From Nitrospinota bacterium (GTDB lineage: Bacteria; Nitrospinota; Nitrospinia; UBA9942), in assembly GCA_016200365.1 (NCBI GenBank), contig JACQEW010000080.1, positions 1 through 8,494 of the forward strand: a stretch of 8,494 nucleotides of DNA. The letters run 5' to 3'. The translations under genes and the position numbers were made by a program. Below are positions 1 through 6,088 of this stretch, piece after piece. The notes under the pieces were generated by a model. It saw only the letters and a list, made by a program, of their open reading frames with translations, was not told where the DNA came from and did no database searches. Position 1 is the first letter of the stretch; each line of letters starts with the position of its first letter.

Positions 1-1
1 G

Positions 2-1330
2 TCAGGGAAGACAATGGTCAGCATCGGTTTAAGCTCTGCATTGACAAAGAGGGGTTTCAGGGTGCAGCCTTTTAAAAAGGGTCCTGACTACATTGACCCG
101 GGCTGGCTTACAACCGCTGCAAAAAATTTCTGCCGCAATCTTGACACCTTCATGATGGGAGAGGAGGGTGTTAAGGATTTATTTAAAACAGCATCTGCTA
201 ATGCGGATATAAATATTATTGAGGGCAATACAGGGCTTTATGACAGTATTGACATCGAGGGTAACAACAGCACAGCAAATCTTGCAAGGATTTTGAATGC
301 CCCTGTTATATTAGTCATAGATGCCGCCCGGATGACCCGGAGCATTGCAGCGATTGTTAACGGTTATATGAATTTTGAGCCTGATATTAATATAGCAGGC
401 GTTATTTTGAATAATGTTTCTGGATCCCGTCATGAGGTAAAACTGAGAGCAGCCCTTGACTGTTACAGTCATGTTGAGGTTTTAGGCTGTCTTCCAAGAA
501 ATCCTCTGCTTTCCATACCGGAAAGACATCTCGGACTTATCCCGCAGAAGGAAGATTCGGAATTGGCATCTGTAATTAAAAATATCCGTAATATAGTAGA
601 AGCAAATGTAGATATTGATAGGATAATGGAAATAGCAATAGATACACCAAGCCTTCAGCCTTCAGCTTTCAGCCTTCAGCCGAAATTGAAGTCGGAAGTT
701 AAGATAGCCGTTGCAATGGACAGGGCTTTCAGTTTCTACTATATGGAGAATTTAGATGCCCTCCGCAATGCAGGAGCAGAGATAATCTTTTTTAATACAC
801 TATCAGATAAATACCTGCCTGATGTAGATGCCCTCTATATAGGCGGAGGGTTCCCCGAGATGTTTATGGATGAGCTTGAAGATAATGTATCGTTACGCAG
901 AGATATACGATGTGCTGTTGAGGACGGCTTGCCTGCCTACGCCGAATGCGGCGGGCTCATGTATCTCTCACGCAGCATATTATGGGATGGAAAATTAAGG
1001 AAAATGTCCGGGGCAATTCCATGCGATACGGAAATGACAAAAAAAATACAGGCACATGGATATACTATTTTGCAGGATAAGAGCACCGGATTAGAGATAA
1101 AGGGACATGAGTTCCATTATTCAAGGGTCAGAAATCTCGGTGATGTAAAGTTTCTCTATAAGGTCATCCGCGGTAAAGGGATTGATGGAAGCAGTGACGG
1201 CATACTGTATAAAAATGTCATTGCTTCATATACGCATTTGCATACAATGGGAGCGCCGCAATGGGCAGAGGGCTTTGTAGAGGCGATAATTAGCAATAAA
1301 AAGATGTATGACTATAAAATAGCAGTTTAA
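2..1330 (+). CDS. dsrN: DsrN, siroheme amidase / cobyrinate a,c-diamide synthase family (5' partial)
   Basis: This is a CbiA/CobB-family, ATP- and glutamine-dependent amidotransferase. The 5' end is missing: the frame is open from base 2 and reads S-G-K-T, the end of the Walker A loop, so the ATG at 14 is internal. Visible motifs, numbered from that Met, are FKKGPDYIDPGW near 20-31, EGNTGLYD near 70, and PERHLGL near 170. The glutaminase half follows, with LYIGGGFPE, AYAECGGLMYL (nucleophile Cys about 312), GHEFHYS, and a terminal SYTHLH supplying the likely catalytic His. The family normally amidates cobyrinate. In dsr clusters the homologue DsrN is believed to convert siroheme to siroamide for DsrAB, and the position directly before dsrEFH favours that role. 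CbiA of B12 synthesis cannot be excluded from sequence alone. A 7-bp tandem repeat codes for the linker between the two domains. Confidence 0.88.
   Translation, partial: SGKTMVSIGLSSALTKRGFRVQPFKKGPDYIDPGWLTTAAKNFCRNLDTFMMGEEGVKDLFKTASANADINIIEGNTGLYDSIDIEGNNSTANLARILNAPVILVIDAARMTRSIAAIVNGYMNFEPDINIAGVILNNVSGSRHEVKLRAALDCYSHVEVLGCLPRNPLLSIPERHLGLIPQKEDSELASVIKNIRNIVEANVDIDRIMEIAIDTPSLQPSAFSLQPKLKSEVKIAVAMDRAFSFYYMENLDALRNAGAEIIFFNTLSDKYLPDVDALYIGGGFPEMFMDELEDNVSLRRDIRCAVEDGLPAYAECGGLMYLSRSILWDGKLRKMSGAIPCDTEMTKKIQAHGYTILQDKSTGLEIKGHEFHYSRVRNLGDVKFLYKVIRGKGIDGSSDGILYKNVIASYTHLHTMGAPQWAEGFVEAIISNKKMYDYKIAV
650..681 (+). repeat. In-frame heptamer tandem array inside dsrN
   Basis: There are four and a half copies of AGCCTTC (units at 650, 657, 664 with one change, 671, and a partial at 678). 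They encode the S-L-Q-P-S-A-F-S-L-Q-P linker between the ATP-binding half and the glutaminase half of DsrN. The array looks inserted into a tolerant linker. Confidence 0.9.
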
Positions 1331-1338
1331 AATTATTT

Positions 1339-1502
1339 CACCACAAAGACACAAAGGACACAAAGGAAAGAAAAAGAAAAAAGATTAAGGAGAAATGGGG
1401 AAATAAGGGAGAAAAATATATTTAAAAACTTTTTCCCTTCTCCATTTCTCCCCTTTCCCCCTTTCTCCTTTTCTTCTTTGTGTCCTTTGTGCCTTTGTGG
1501 TG
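1339..1502. repeat. Long nested inverted repeat (CCACAAAG type) between dsrN and dsrE
   Basis: The outer arms 1339-1365 and 1476-1502 are inverted copies matching at 26 of 27 positions (CACCACAAAGRCACAAAGG and onward). Between them, an almost pure purine stretch (about 1366-1427) faces an almost pure pyrimidine stretch (about 1433-1475) that can also pair in part. The transcript could fold into one long hairpin of about 164 nt. The right arm ends directly on the dsrE ribosome binding site. The element could stabilise or process the mRNA, or simply be a mobile palindrome. Confidence 0.85.
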
Positions 1503-1509
1503 AGGAGGG
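1502..1509 (+). promoter_or_regulatory. Ribosome binding site of dsrE
   Basis: GAGGAGGG lies 5 nt before the ATG at 1515 and decides that start over the in-frame ATG at 1497, which falls inside the repeat arm. The first base or two overlap the hairpin arm that ends at 1502, so hairpin formation could influence ribosome access. Confidence 0.75.
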
Positions 1510-1514
1510 TTAAT

Positions 1515-1871
1515 ATGAAATTCGGAATACTGATTCAGGATGGACCATATAATCATGAGGCAGCAGACAGCGCCTACAACTTCATACAGGCTGCATTAGA
1601 AAGGGGGCATACGATTCAGGGCATCTTTTTTTACAACGACGGTGTTATTAATGCAACGAAATTGATGGAGCCGCCGCAGGATGACAGGAATATAAGCAAG
1701 AGATGGTCTGACCTCGGTGCAAAGGGGATTGATATTATTGTTTGTGTGGCTGCTGCAAAACGGCGCGGCATAAATGAAGATGTTTTGATTCCAAATGCTC
1801 GTATCTCGGGTCTGGGGCAGTTGACGGAGATTGCAATTGAATCGGATAGGCTGATTACCTTTGGGAGTTGA
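1515..1871 (+). CDS. dsrE: DsrE, sulfurtransferase subunit of DsrEFH
   Basis: Small cytoplasmic protein of 118 residues in the DsrE/TusD family, close to the usual 120-130. It starts MKFGILIQDGPYNHE and carries the family pattern of an N-terminal strand, a helix beginning at the YNFIQAALERG segment, and a segment with D-I-I-V-C-V-A-A-A-K-R-R-G. Cys77 in that segment matches the conserved active-site Cys of DsrE (Cys78 in Allochromatium), which carries persulfide sulfur and passes it to DsrC. The protein acts in an E2F2H2 hexamer with the next two genes. DsrEFH is characteristic of sulfur oxidisers but also occurs in some lineages of uncertain direction. The gene is separated from dsrF by a palindromic element rather than overlapping it. 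Confidence 0.93.
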   Translation: MKFGILIQDGPYNHEAADSAYNFIQAALERGHTIQGIFFYNDGVINATKLMEPPQDDRNISKRWSDLGAKGIDIIVCVAAAKRRGINEDVLIPNARISGLGQLTEIAIESDRLITFGS

Positions 1872-1874
1872 AGG

Positions 1875-1997
1875 TTAATATATACTGCAACCCCTTTTTC
1901 TTCACTTCCGTTATTTTTTCTTTTGCTCTTTTTATAATTTTCAGAGGAACAAAAGAAAAAATAAAAAGTCGTTCAGAAAAAGGTTTTGCAGTATTAA
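1875..1997. repeat. Palindromic element, copy A (MITE-like), between dsrE and dsrF
   Basis: An element of about 123 bp with terminal inverted arms (TTAATATATACTGCAA at the left, TTGCAGTATTAA at the right). The core contains a perfect 15-bp inverted repeat, 1911-1925 with 1950-1964. A second copy with a near-identical core lies at 2765-2880. It begins four bases after the dsrE stop and ends just before the dsrF ribosome binding site. No transposase is encoded. Confidence 0.85.
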
Positions 1998-2002
1998 TGA
2001 TT

Positions 2003-2008
2003 GAGAGG
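2003..2008 (+). promoter_or_regulatory. Ribosome binding site of dsrF
   Basis: GAGAGG sits 9 nt before the ATG at 2018. It decides that start against the in-frame ATGs at 1997 and 1868, which have no such site and would translate through the palindromic element. Confidence 0.65.
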
Positions 2009-2017
2009 AAAATTTAT

Positions 2018-2389
2018 ATGGGAGAAAAAGAAAAGACTAAAATTATGTTTGTTATGAGGAAGCCCCCGCATGGCTCCATATATGCTTATGAAGGGCTTGA
2101 GGCAATATTGATAATGGGAGCATATGAGCAGGAGATAAGCGTTGTTTTTATAGATGACGGGGTTTTTGCATTAAAAAGAGAGCAAGATACCAAACCTCTC
2201 GGAGTAAAGGAGTTTTCAAAGACCTTTGCCGCACTTGAAGACTATGATATTACCAATATTTATACTGACAAGGAGTCGCTGGAAACAAGGGGGCTTACTG
2301 TTGACGACCTTATCATCAAGCCTAAGGTGCTTGAGGCATCGGAAATAGCGAAGATGATGGAAGAACAGCAAGTCCTGCTGCCGTTTTGA
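2018..2389 (+). CDS. dsrF: DsrF, subunit of the DsrEFH sulfur-relay hexamer
   Basis: Cytoplasmic DsrF/TusC-family protein of 123 residues. The family signature is clear: KIMFVMRKPPHGS near the start, Y-E-G-L-E-A-I-L-I-M-G-A, then V-V-F-I-D-D-G-V-F-A-L, and a C-terminal segment of the type L...I...VL that ends QQVLLPF. It contains no cysteine, as expected: DsrF is a structural partner and does not itself carry sulfur. The frame is open back to 1868, but the additional 50 codons would be low-complexity sequence from the palindromic repeat, so the ATG at 2018 with its ribosome binding site is preferred. The neighbours dsrE and dsrH complete the hexamer. Confidence 0.92.
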   Translation: MGEKEKTKIMFVMRKPPHGSIYAYEGLEAILIMGAYEQEISVVFIDDGVFALKREQDTKPLGVKEFSKTFAALEDYDITNIYTDKESLETRGLTVDDLIIKPKVLEASEIAKMMEEQQVLLPF

Positions 2390-2396
2390 AGTCAGG

Positions 2397-2450
2397 GGTT
2401 AGCGGTTAGCGATTAGGGATTAGTTACTAAACGCTATCCGCTGTTTTTTT
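2397..2450. repeat. Heptamer array with terminator-like hairpin between dsrF and dsrH
   Basis: Four heptamer units (GGTTAGC, GGTTAGC, GATTAGG, GATTAGT; 2397-2424) are followed by a reverse-complementary arm. The arms AGCGGTTAGCG (2401-2411) and CGCTATCCGCT (2432-2442) pair at 10 of 11 positions. Seven T follow at 2444-2450. This resembles an intrinsic terminator or attenuator, but it lies inside an operon and ends on the dsrH ribosome binding site (GGGAGG, 2451-2456), so full termination is unlikely. Confidence 0.65.
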
Positions 2451-2461
2451 GGGAGGTAAAA

Positions 2462-2755
2462 ATGCTTCATACAATTAACAAATCGCCGTTTGTTCATAAA
2501 AATCTTGAAAGCTGTTTGAGATTCGCCAAAAAGGGCGACCCTATAATGCTCTATGAGGATGGAGTTTATACTGTTGCAGCCGGGTCAAAGATTGAGCCGA
2601 TGGTGGCTGAGGCGTTAAAGAAACACCCCATTTATGCAATCGAGGCAGATGTGAAGGCAAGGGGTATTACAAAGGTTATAGACGGTGTTTATCTCTGCGA
2701 CTATTATTGTTTTGTGGCGCTGGTTGAGCAGCATAAGGTTTATCCGTGGTTTTAA
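2462..2755 (+). CDS. dsrH: DsrH, subunit of the DsrEFH sulfur-relay hexamer
   Basis: Cytoplasmic DsrH/TusB-family protein of 97 residues, close to the family's usual 95-105. It opens MLHTINKSPF, a strong family signature. Cys18 in L-E-S-C-L-R-F corresponds to the conserved Cys of DsrH (Cys20 in Allochromatium). Further family features are I-M-L-Y-E-D-G-V-Y, Y-A-I-E-A-D-V-K-A-R-G, and the C-terminal Y-X-X-F-V-A-L-V...V-Y-P-W-F. The start is supported by GGGAGG five bases upstream. With DsrE and DsrF it forms the complex that hands sulfur to DsrC. It is flanked by a terminator-like hairpin upstream and the second copy of the palindromic element downstream. Confidence 0.93.
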   Translation: MLHTINKSPFVHKNLESCLRFAKKGDPIMLYEDGVYTVAAGSKIEPMVAEALKKHPIYAIEADVKARGITKVIDGVYLCDYYCFVALVEQHKVYPWF

Positions 2756-2764
2756 GAAGTTTAA

Positions 2765-2880
2765 TTAATTGCAAGAACCTTTTTTCTCACTTCCGTTATT
2801 TTTCCTTTTGCTCTTTTTTGATTTTTAGAGGAACAAAAGAAAAAATAAAAAGTCGTTCAAAAAAAGATTCTTGTAATTAA
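2765..2880. repeat. Palindromic element, copy B (MITE-like), between dsrH and dsrM
   Basis: A sister of the element at 1875-1997. The right core, from GAGGAACAAAAGAAAAAATA through GTCGTTCA, is identical in both. The left core differs by single bases. The internal 15-bp inverted repeat is 2796-2810 with 2834-2848 (one mismatch). The outer arms TTAATTGCAAGAA and TTCTTGTAATTAA differ from copy A but still pair with each other. It runs almost to the dsrM start. Confidence 0.87.
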
Positions 2881-2892
2881 TATGTAATAAAA

Positions 2893-3909
2893 ATGGGAAT
2901 ATCATTTTCATTACTTGCAGTTATAGCTCTTATGGCGATTGCCTATTCAGGGACAAAGTTTGCAAATCTGCAATTTCTTTTCGGAGTTGTTATTCCCTAT
3001 CTTGCTGTTATTACCTTTATCGGAGGGGTTATTTATCGTGTCATAAAATGGGCGTATTCGCCTGTGCCATTCCGCATACCTACAACATCGGGACAGCAGA
3101 AGTCTCTGTCATGGATTAAGCAGAGCAGGTTTGAAAATCCCTCGAATACAGCCGGTGTTATAGGGAGGATGCTCCTTGAAATTCTCCTTTTTCGCTCGCT
3201 TTTCAGAAACTTAAAGCTTGTGGTGAGCGAAGCGAATCCAATGGAGCTGAATAATGGGGAAAGGATTATTTATAAATCGGATAAATGGCTCTGGCTGGCA
3301 GGGCTGGCATTTCACTGGGCATTTCTCGTTATCCTTATCAGGCATTTCAGGTTTTTCGCCGGATATGTCCCTTCCTGCGTGCAGCTTCTTGAGAGCCTCG
3401 ATAGCTGGCTGCAGGTGGGGCTGCCGAGATTTTATATAACTGACATGATTATTTTAACGGCAGTAACTTATCTATTAATACGGAGATTTGTTATCCCGCA
3501 GGTTCGATATATTTCTTTTGCAGCCGATTACTTCCCCCTTTTTCTAATTCTGGGAATAGCTATTACCGGTATTCTCATGCGTTATGTAATCAGAGTGGAT
3601 GTTGCAGGTGTGAAGACATTAACTCTGGGACTGGTCGGTTTCAATCCGTCTGTTCCAGAGGGCTTAGGCATCATCTTTTACATCCATATATTTCTTGTCA
3701 GTATTTTATTCGTATATTTTCCTTTCAGCAAGCTTGTTCATAGTGCCGGGGTCTTTTTGTCCCCAACGAGAAACCTATCAAATAATAGCCGTATGGAAAG
3801 GCATATTAATCCATGGAATTATCCTGTAAAAATTCACACTTATACAGAATATGAAGATGAGTTTAGGGAGAAAATGAAAAAGGCAGGAATACCAGTGGAG
3901 AAGGGGTAA
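2893..3909 (+). CDS. dsrM: DsrM, NarI-like diheme cytochrome b of DsrMKJOP
   Basis: Inner-membrane protein of 338 residues with five to six hydrophobic helices. It exchanges electrons between the quinone pool and DsrK. It starts with two N-terminal helices (about 3-19 and 31-48). Family motifs are W-A-Y-S-P-V-P-F-R-I-P-T-T and S-D-K-W-L-W. Likely heme ligands are His141 and His151 (spacing 10) and His265 and His283 (spacing 18), the same spacings as the four heme histidines of NarI. Oddities: Ser66 follows I-P-T-T where I recall Cys in relatives, and residues about 108-121 before the S-D-K-W-L-W helix look longer than usual. There is no good ribosome binding site before the ATG, because the palindromic element ends 12 bases upstream. 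dsrK follows after a nested palindrome. Confidence 0.93.
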   Translation: MGISFSLLAVIALMAIAYSGTKFANLQFLFGVVIPYLAVITFIGGVIYRVIKWAYSPVPFRIPTTSGQQKSLSWIKQSRFENPSNTAGVIGRMLLEILLFRSLFRNLKLVVSEANPMELNNGERIIYKSDKWLWLAGLAFHWAFLVILIRHFRFFAGYVPSCVQLLESLDSWLQVGLPRFYITDMIILTAVTYLLIRRFVIPQVRYISFAADYFPLFLILGIAITGILMRYVIRVDVAGVKTLTLGLVGFNPSVPEGLGIIFYIHIFLVSILFVYFPFSKLVHSAGVFLSPTRNLSNNSRMERHINPWNYPVKIHTYTEYEDEFREKMKKAGIPVEKG

Positions 3910-3914
3910 TTTTT

Positions 3915-4032
3915 GCCACGAATGAACACGAAAATAAGAAGCAAGAAGTTAGAGGCAAGAGGCAAGATTTTTTTCTTGCTTCTTGTTTCTTGCTTCTTGC
4001 ATCTATTTGGGTTATTCGTGTAAATTCGTGGC
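3915..4032. repeat. Nested palindrome with inverted heptamers between dsrM and dsrK
   Basis: The outer arms are GCCACGAATGAACACGAA and onward (3915-3937) and the inverted TTATTCGTGTAAATTCGTGG (4012-4032). The inner arms 3941-3967 and 3974-4000 match inverted at 22 of 27 positions. Each inner arm is built of heptamers (GCAAGAA, GTTAGAG, GCAAGAG, GCAAGAT facing CTTGCTT, CTTGTTT, CTTGCTT). Nearly the entire dsrM-dsrK spacer is this element. It leaves only a short stretch carrying AGGA at 4041-4044, the probable dsrK ribosome binding site. Confidence 0.88.
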
Positions 4033-4050
4033 TAATATATAGGAATAGCA

Positions 4051-5643
4051 ATGACAGAGCTTACAAAACTAAATATAGACTACAGGCTTCCTAAAAAGAA
4101 CTGGATGGATACACCTGCTGAGTTTAAGCAGGGTATGTTCTGTCACGGCTCAAAGCCGAAAGACCTTGAGAGTGTCGGTTTCCCGAATCCGAGGGAATGG
4201 TCTCCGAAGGATGAGGACTGGAAGCTGCCTGAGAACTGGAAGGAGATAATCATCGAGGGGATGAGAGAGCGGCTCGATAAGTATCGCTCTTTCAGGCTAT
4301 TCATGGATATTTGTGTGAGATGCGGCGCCTGCGCCGATAAATGCCATTTCTACATCGGCACAGGAGACCCTAAAAACATGCCAGTTCTCAGGGCAGAGCT
4401 TTTAAGGTCAGTATACAGGAAGTATTTTACAGCATCTGGAAAGGCTCTTGGTAAGCTTGCCGGTGCAAGAGAGCTTACAAAGGAAGTTCTGAAGGAGTGG
4501 TGGTATTATTTCTTTCAATGCACGGAGTGCCGCCGCTGCTCTGTTTTTTGCCCTTACGGTATTGATACTGCTGAAATTACCATGATAGGCAGGGAGCTTC
4601 TCAATCTGCTTGGCTTGAATACAAACTGGATTGCAGGTCCTGTGGCAAATTGCTATAAGAAGGGGAATCACCTCGGACTTGAGCCTCATACCTACAAATC
4701 CACCATTGAATTTCTTTTAGGAGAGATAGAAGATATAACAGGTATTACCATAGAGCCAAGCTTTAACAGGAAAGGTGCGGAGATACTGTTTGTTACTCCA
4801 TCCGGCGATGTGTTTGCCGACCCGGGCAATTATACCTGTATGGGCTATCTCATGCTCTTCCATGAGCTTGGTCTCGATTATACATGGAGCACTTACGCAT
4901 CTGAGGGGGGAAATTTCGGATATTTCACCTCAAATGAAATGGCGAAGAGGCTCAATGCAAAGATATATGCCGAGGCGAAAAGATTGGGGGTAAAGTGGAT
5001 ACTTGGAGGCGAGTGCGGACATATGTGGAGGGTTATCAGCCAGTATATGGATACATGGAATGGACCTGCGGATTTTCTATCGGCGCCTGTCTCTCCGATA
5101 ACAGGCACAAAGTTTGAGAATGCAAAGTCTACAAAGGCGGTTCATATTGCCGAATTTACCGCCGACCTTATCAGATATAACAAACTGAAGCTCGACCCAA
5201 GCAGAAACGACAATCTGAAGGTGACCTTTCACGACTCCTGTAATACCTCAAGGGGCATGGGGATTTTTGATGAGCCCCGCTATATTATAAAAAATGTTTG
5301 TAATCATTTTTATGAAATGCCCGAAGACACTATCAGAGAAAAGACCCTATGCTGCGGGAGCGGGTCGGGGCTTAATGCTTCCGAAAATATGGAATTGAGG
5401 ATGAAGGGTGGGCTTCCGCGGGCGAATGCAGTTAAATATGTCCGTGAAAAGCACGGCGTCAATATGCTGGCAAATATCTGTGCAATTGACAGGGCAGCCC
5501 TGCCTGCTTTGATGGATTACTGGGTTCCCGGAGTAGCCGTTGCAGGCGTTCACGAGCTTGTCGCCAATGCACTTGTAATGAAGGGGGAGAAGGAGAGGAC
5601 AACGAATCTGCGGGGAGAACCTATAAAATCAGTTAAGAGTTAA
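4051..5643 (+). CDS. dsrK: DsrK, HdrD-like Fe-S catalytic subunit of DsrMKJOP
   Basis: Cytoplasmic, membrane-associated protein of 530 residues, believed to reduce or oxidise the DsrC disulfide/trisulfide, as HdrD does for heterodisulfide. Two [4Fe-4S] ferredoxin motifs are visible: Cys88, 91, 94, 98 (C-V-R-C-G-A-C-A-D-K-C) and Cys157, 160, 163, 167 (C-T-E-C-R-R-C-S-V-F-C-P). The C-terminal catalytic half has G-G-E-C-G-H-M-W (Cys322), F-H-D-S-C-N (Cys397), C-C-G-S-G-S-G (Cys434-435) and N-I-C-A-I-D-R-A (Cys477). These form a CCG-type site for the special noncubane cluster, with a single Cys where HdrB/HdrD proteins often show CxxC. The partner is DsrM, directly upstream. The last residues (S-V-K-S) and the stop codon are written by a heptamer repeat, so the C-terminus has been reshaped by it. 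Confidence 0.96.
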   Translation: MTELTKLNIDYRLPKKNWMDTPAEFKQGMFCHGSKPKDLESVGFPNPREWSPKDEDWKLPENWKEIIIEGMRERLDKYRSFRLFMDICVRCGACADKCHFYIGTGDPKNMPVLRAELLRSVYRKYFTASGKALGKLAGARELTKEVLKEWWYYFFQCTECRRCSVFCPYGIDTAEITMIGRELLNLLGLNTNWIAGPVANCYKKGNHLGLEPHTYKSTIEFLLGEIEDITGITIEPSFNRKGAEILFVTPSGDVFADPGNYTCMGYLMLFHELGLDYTWSTYASEGGNFGYFTSNEMAKRLNAKIYAEAKRLGVKWILGGECGHMWRVISQYMDTWNGPADFLSAPVSPITGTKFENAKSTKAVHIAEFTADLIRYNKLKLDPSRNDNLKVTFHDSCNTSRGMGIFDEPRYIIKNVCNHFYEMPEDTIREKTLCCGSGSGLNASENMELRMKGGLPRANAVKYVREKHGVNMLANICAIDRAALPALMDYWVPGVAVAGVHELVANALVMKGEKERTTNLRGEPIKSVKS

Positions 5644-5658
5644 GAGTTAAGAGTGAAA
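5631..5658 (+). repeat. Heptamer array over the end of dsrK
   Basis: Three units of AGTTAAG (5631, 5638, 5645) and a diverged fourth, AGTGAAA (5652). The first two supply the final codons and the stop of dsrK; the rest lie in the spacer before the dsrJ ribosome binding site. The unit sequence is the same as in the dsrJ-dsrO array. Confidence 0.92.
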
Positions 5659-5679
5659 AACATTTAAAGGACTTTAAAG

Positions 5680-6066
5680 ATGTATGATGGAAATAAAATT
5701 ATAACAGGTCTTATTATTTTTGCCTGTCTTGTGACATTTCCTTTCCTCTATAATTTCGGGAAGGCAAATGCTAAACCAGACCCTAAATTAGATACACCTG
5801 TAATCCAGCAAATGAAGGAGAAGAGGTGCATAGAAACAAAGGAGTTTATGAGGGCTAACCACATGCAATTGCTTGATGAGTGGAGGGAGGCTGTCAGGGA
5901 CGGCAAGAGAGTTTATGTAAATAGCAGCGGAGAAAGCTATAAGATAAGCCTCCAGAACACATGCCTTAAATGTCATTCTAATACAAAAGAATTTTGTGAT
6001 GAATGTCATGATTATATGTCAGTAAAAATTTACTGCTGGGATTGCCATATAAGAGTTAAAAGTTAA
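5680..6066 (+). CDS. dsrJ: DsrJ, periplasmic triheme cytochrome c of DsrMKJOP
   Basis: Protein of 128 residues with a short N-terminal hydrophobic segment (about 8-25) serving as an uncleaved anchor or signal peptide, followed by a periplasmic domain. Three heme-c sites are present: C-L-K-C-H (95-99), C-D-E-C-H (106-110) and C-W-D-C-H (119-123). Cys50 in K-R-C-I-E and the following N-H-M-Q-L-L segment (His61, Met62) match the conserved region that provides the unusual His/Cys ligation known for one DsrJ heme. It passes electrons to or from DsrO in the periplasm. AAAGGA at 5666-5671, 8 nt upstream, supports the start. The last residues (R-V-K-S) and the stop codon are written by the next heptamer array. 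In Allochromatium dsrL sits between dsrK and dsrJ; here nothing does. Confidence 0.95.
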   Translation: MYDGNKIITGLIIFACLVTFPFLYNFGKANAKPDPKLDTPVIQQMKEKRCIETKEFMRANHMQLLDEWREAVRDGKRVYVNSSGESYKISLQNTCLKCHSNTKEFCDECHDYMSVKIYCWDCHIRVKS

Positions 6067-6088
6067 GAGTTATGAGTTATGAGTTAAA
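6054..6088 (+). repeat. Heptamer array spanning dsrJ end and dsrO start
   Basis: Five units: AGTTAAA, AGTTAAG, AGTTATG, AGTTATG, AGTTAAA. They contain the dsrJ stop (6064-6066) and the dsrO ATG (6072-6074). A second ATG one unit later (6079) is out of frame and stops after two codons. The only purine-rich candidate for a ribosome site, AAGAG at 6065-6069, is too close to the ATG to be canonical, so dsrO may depend on coupling to dsrJ. Confidence 0.92.

Noticed and set aside
1868..2017. N-terminal extension of dsrF starting at 1868
   Set aside because: It would translate palindromic element A, has no ribosome site, and family length fits the ATG at 2018.
2401..2450. Intrinsic terminator ending the dsrEF transcript
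   Set aside because: The stem with seven T looks similar, but it lies between genes of one obligate complex and is explained by inverted heptamers; at most it is a partial attenuator.
3863..4051. Minus-strand open frame of 62 codons in the dsrM-dsrK spacer
   Set aside because: It consists of the palindromic heptamer element read backwards and the antisense of the dsrM end; there is no ribosome site or recognisable protein.
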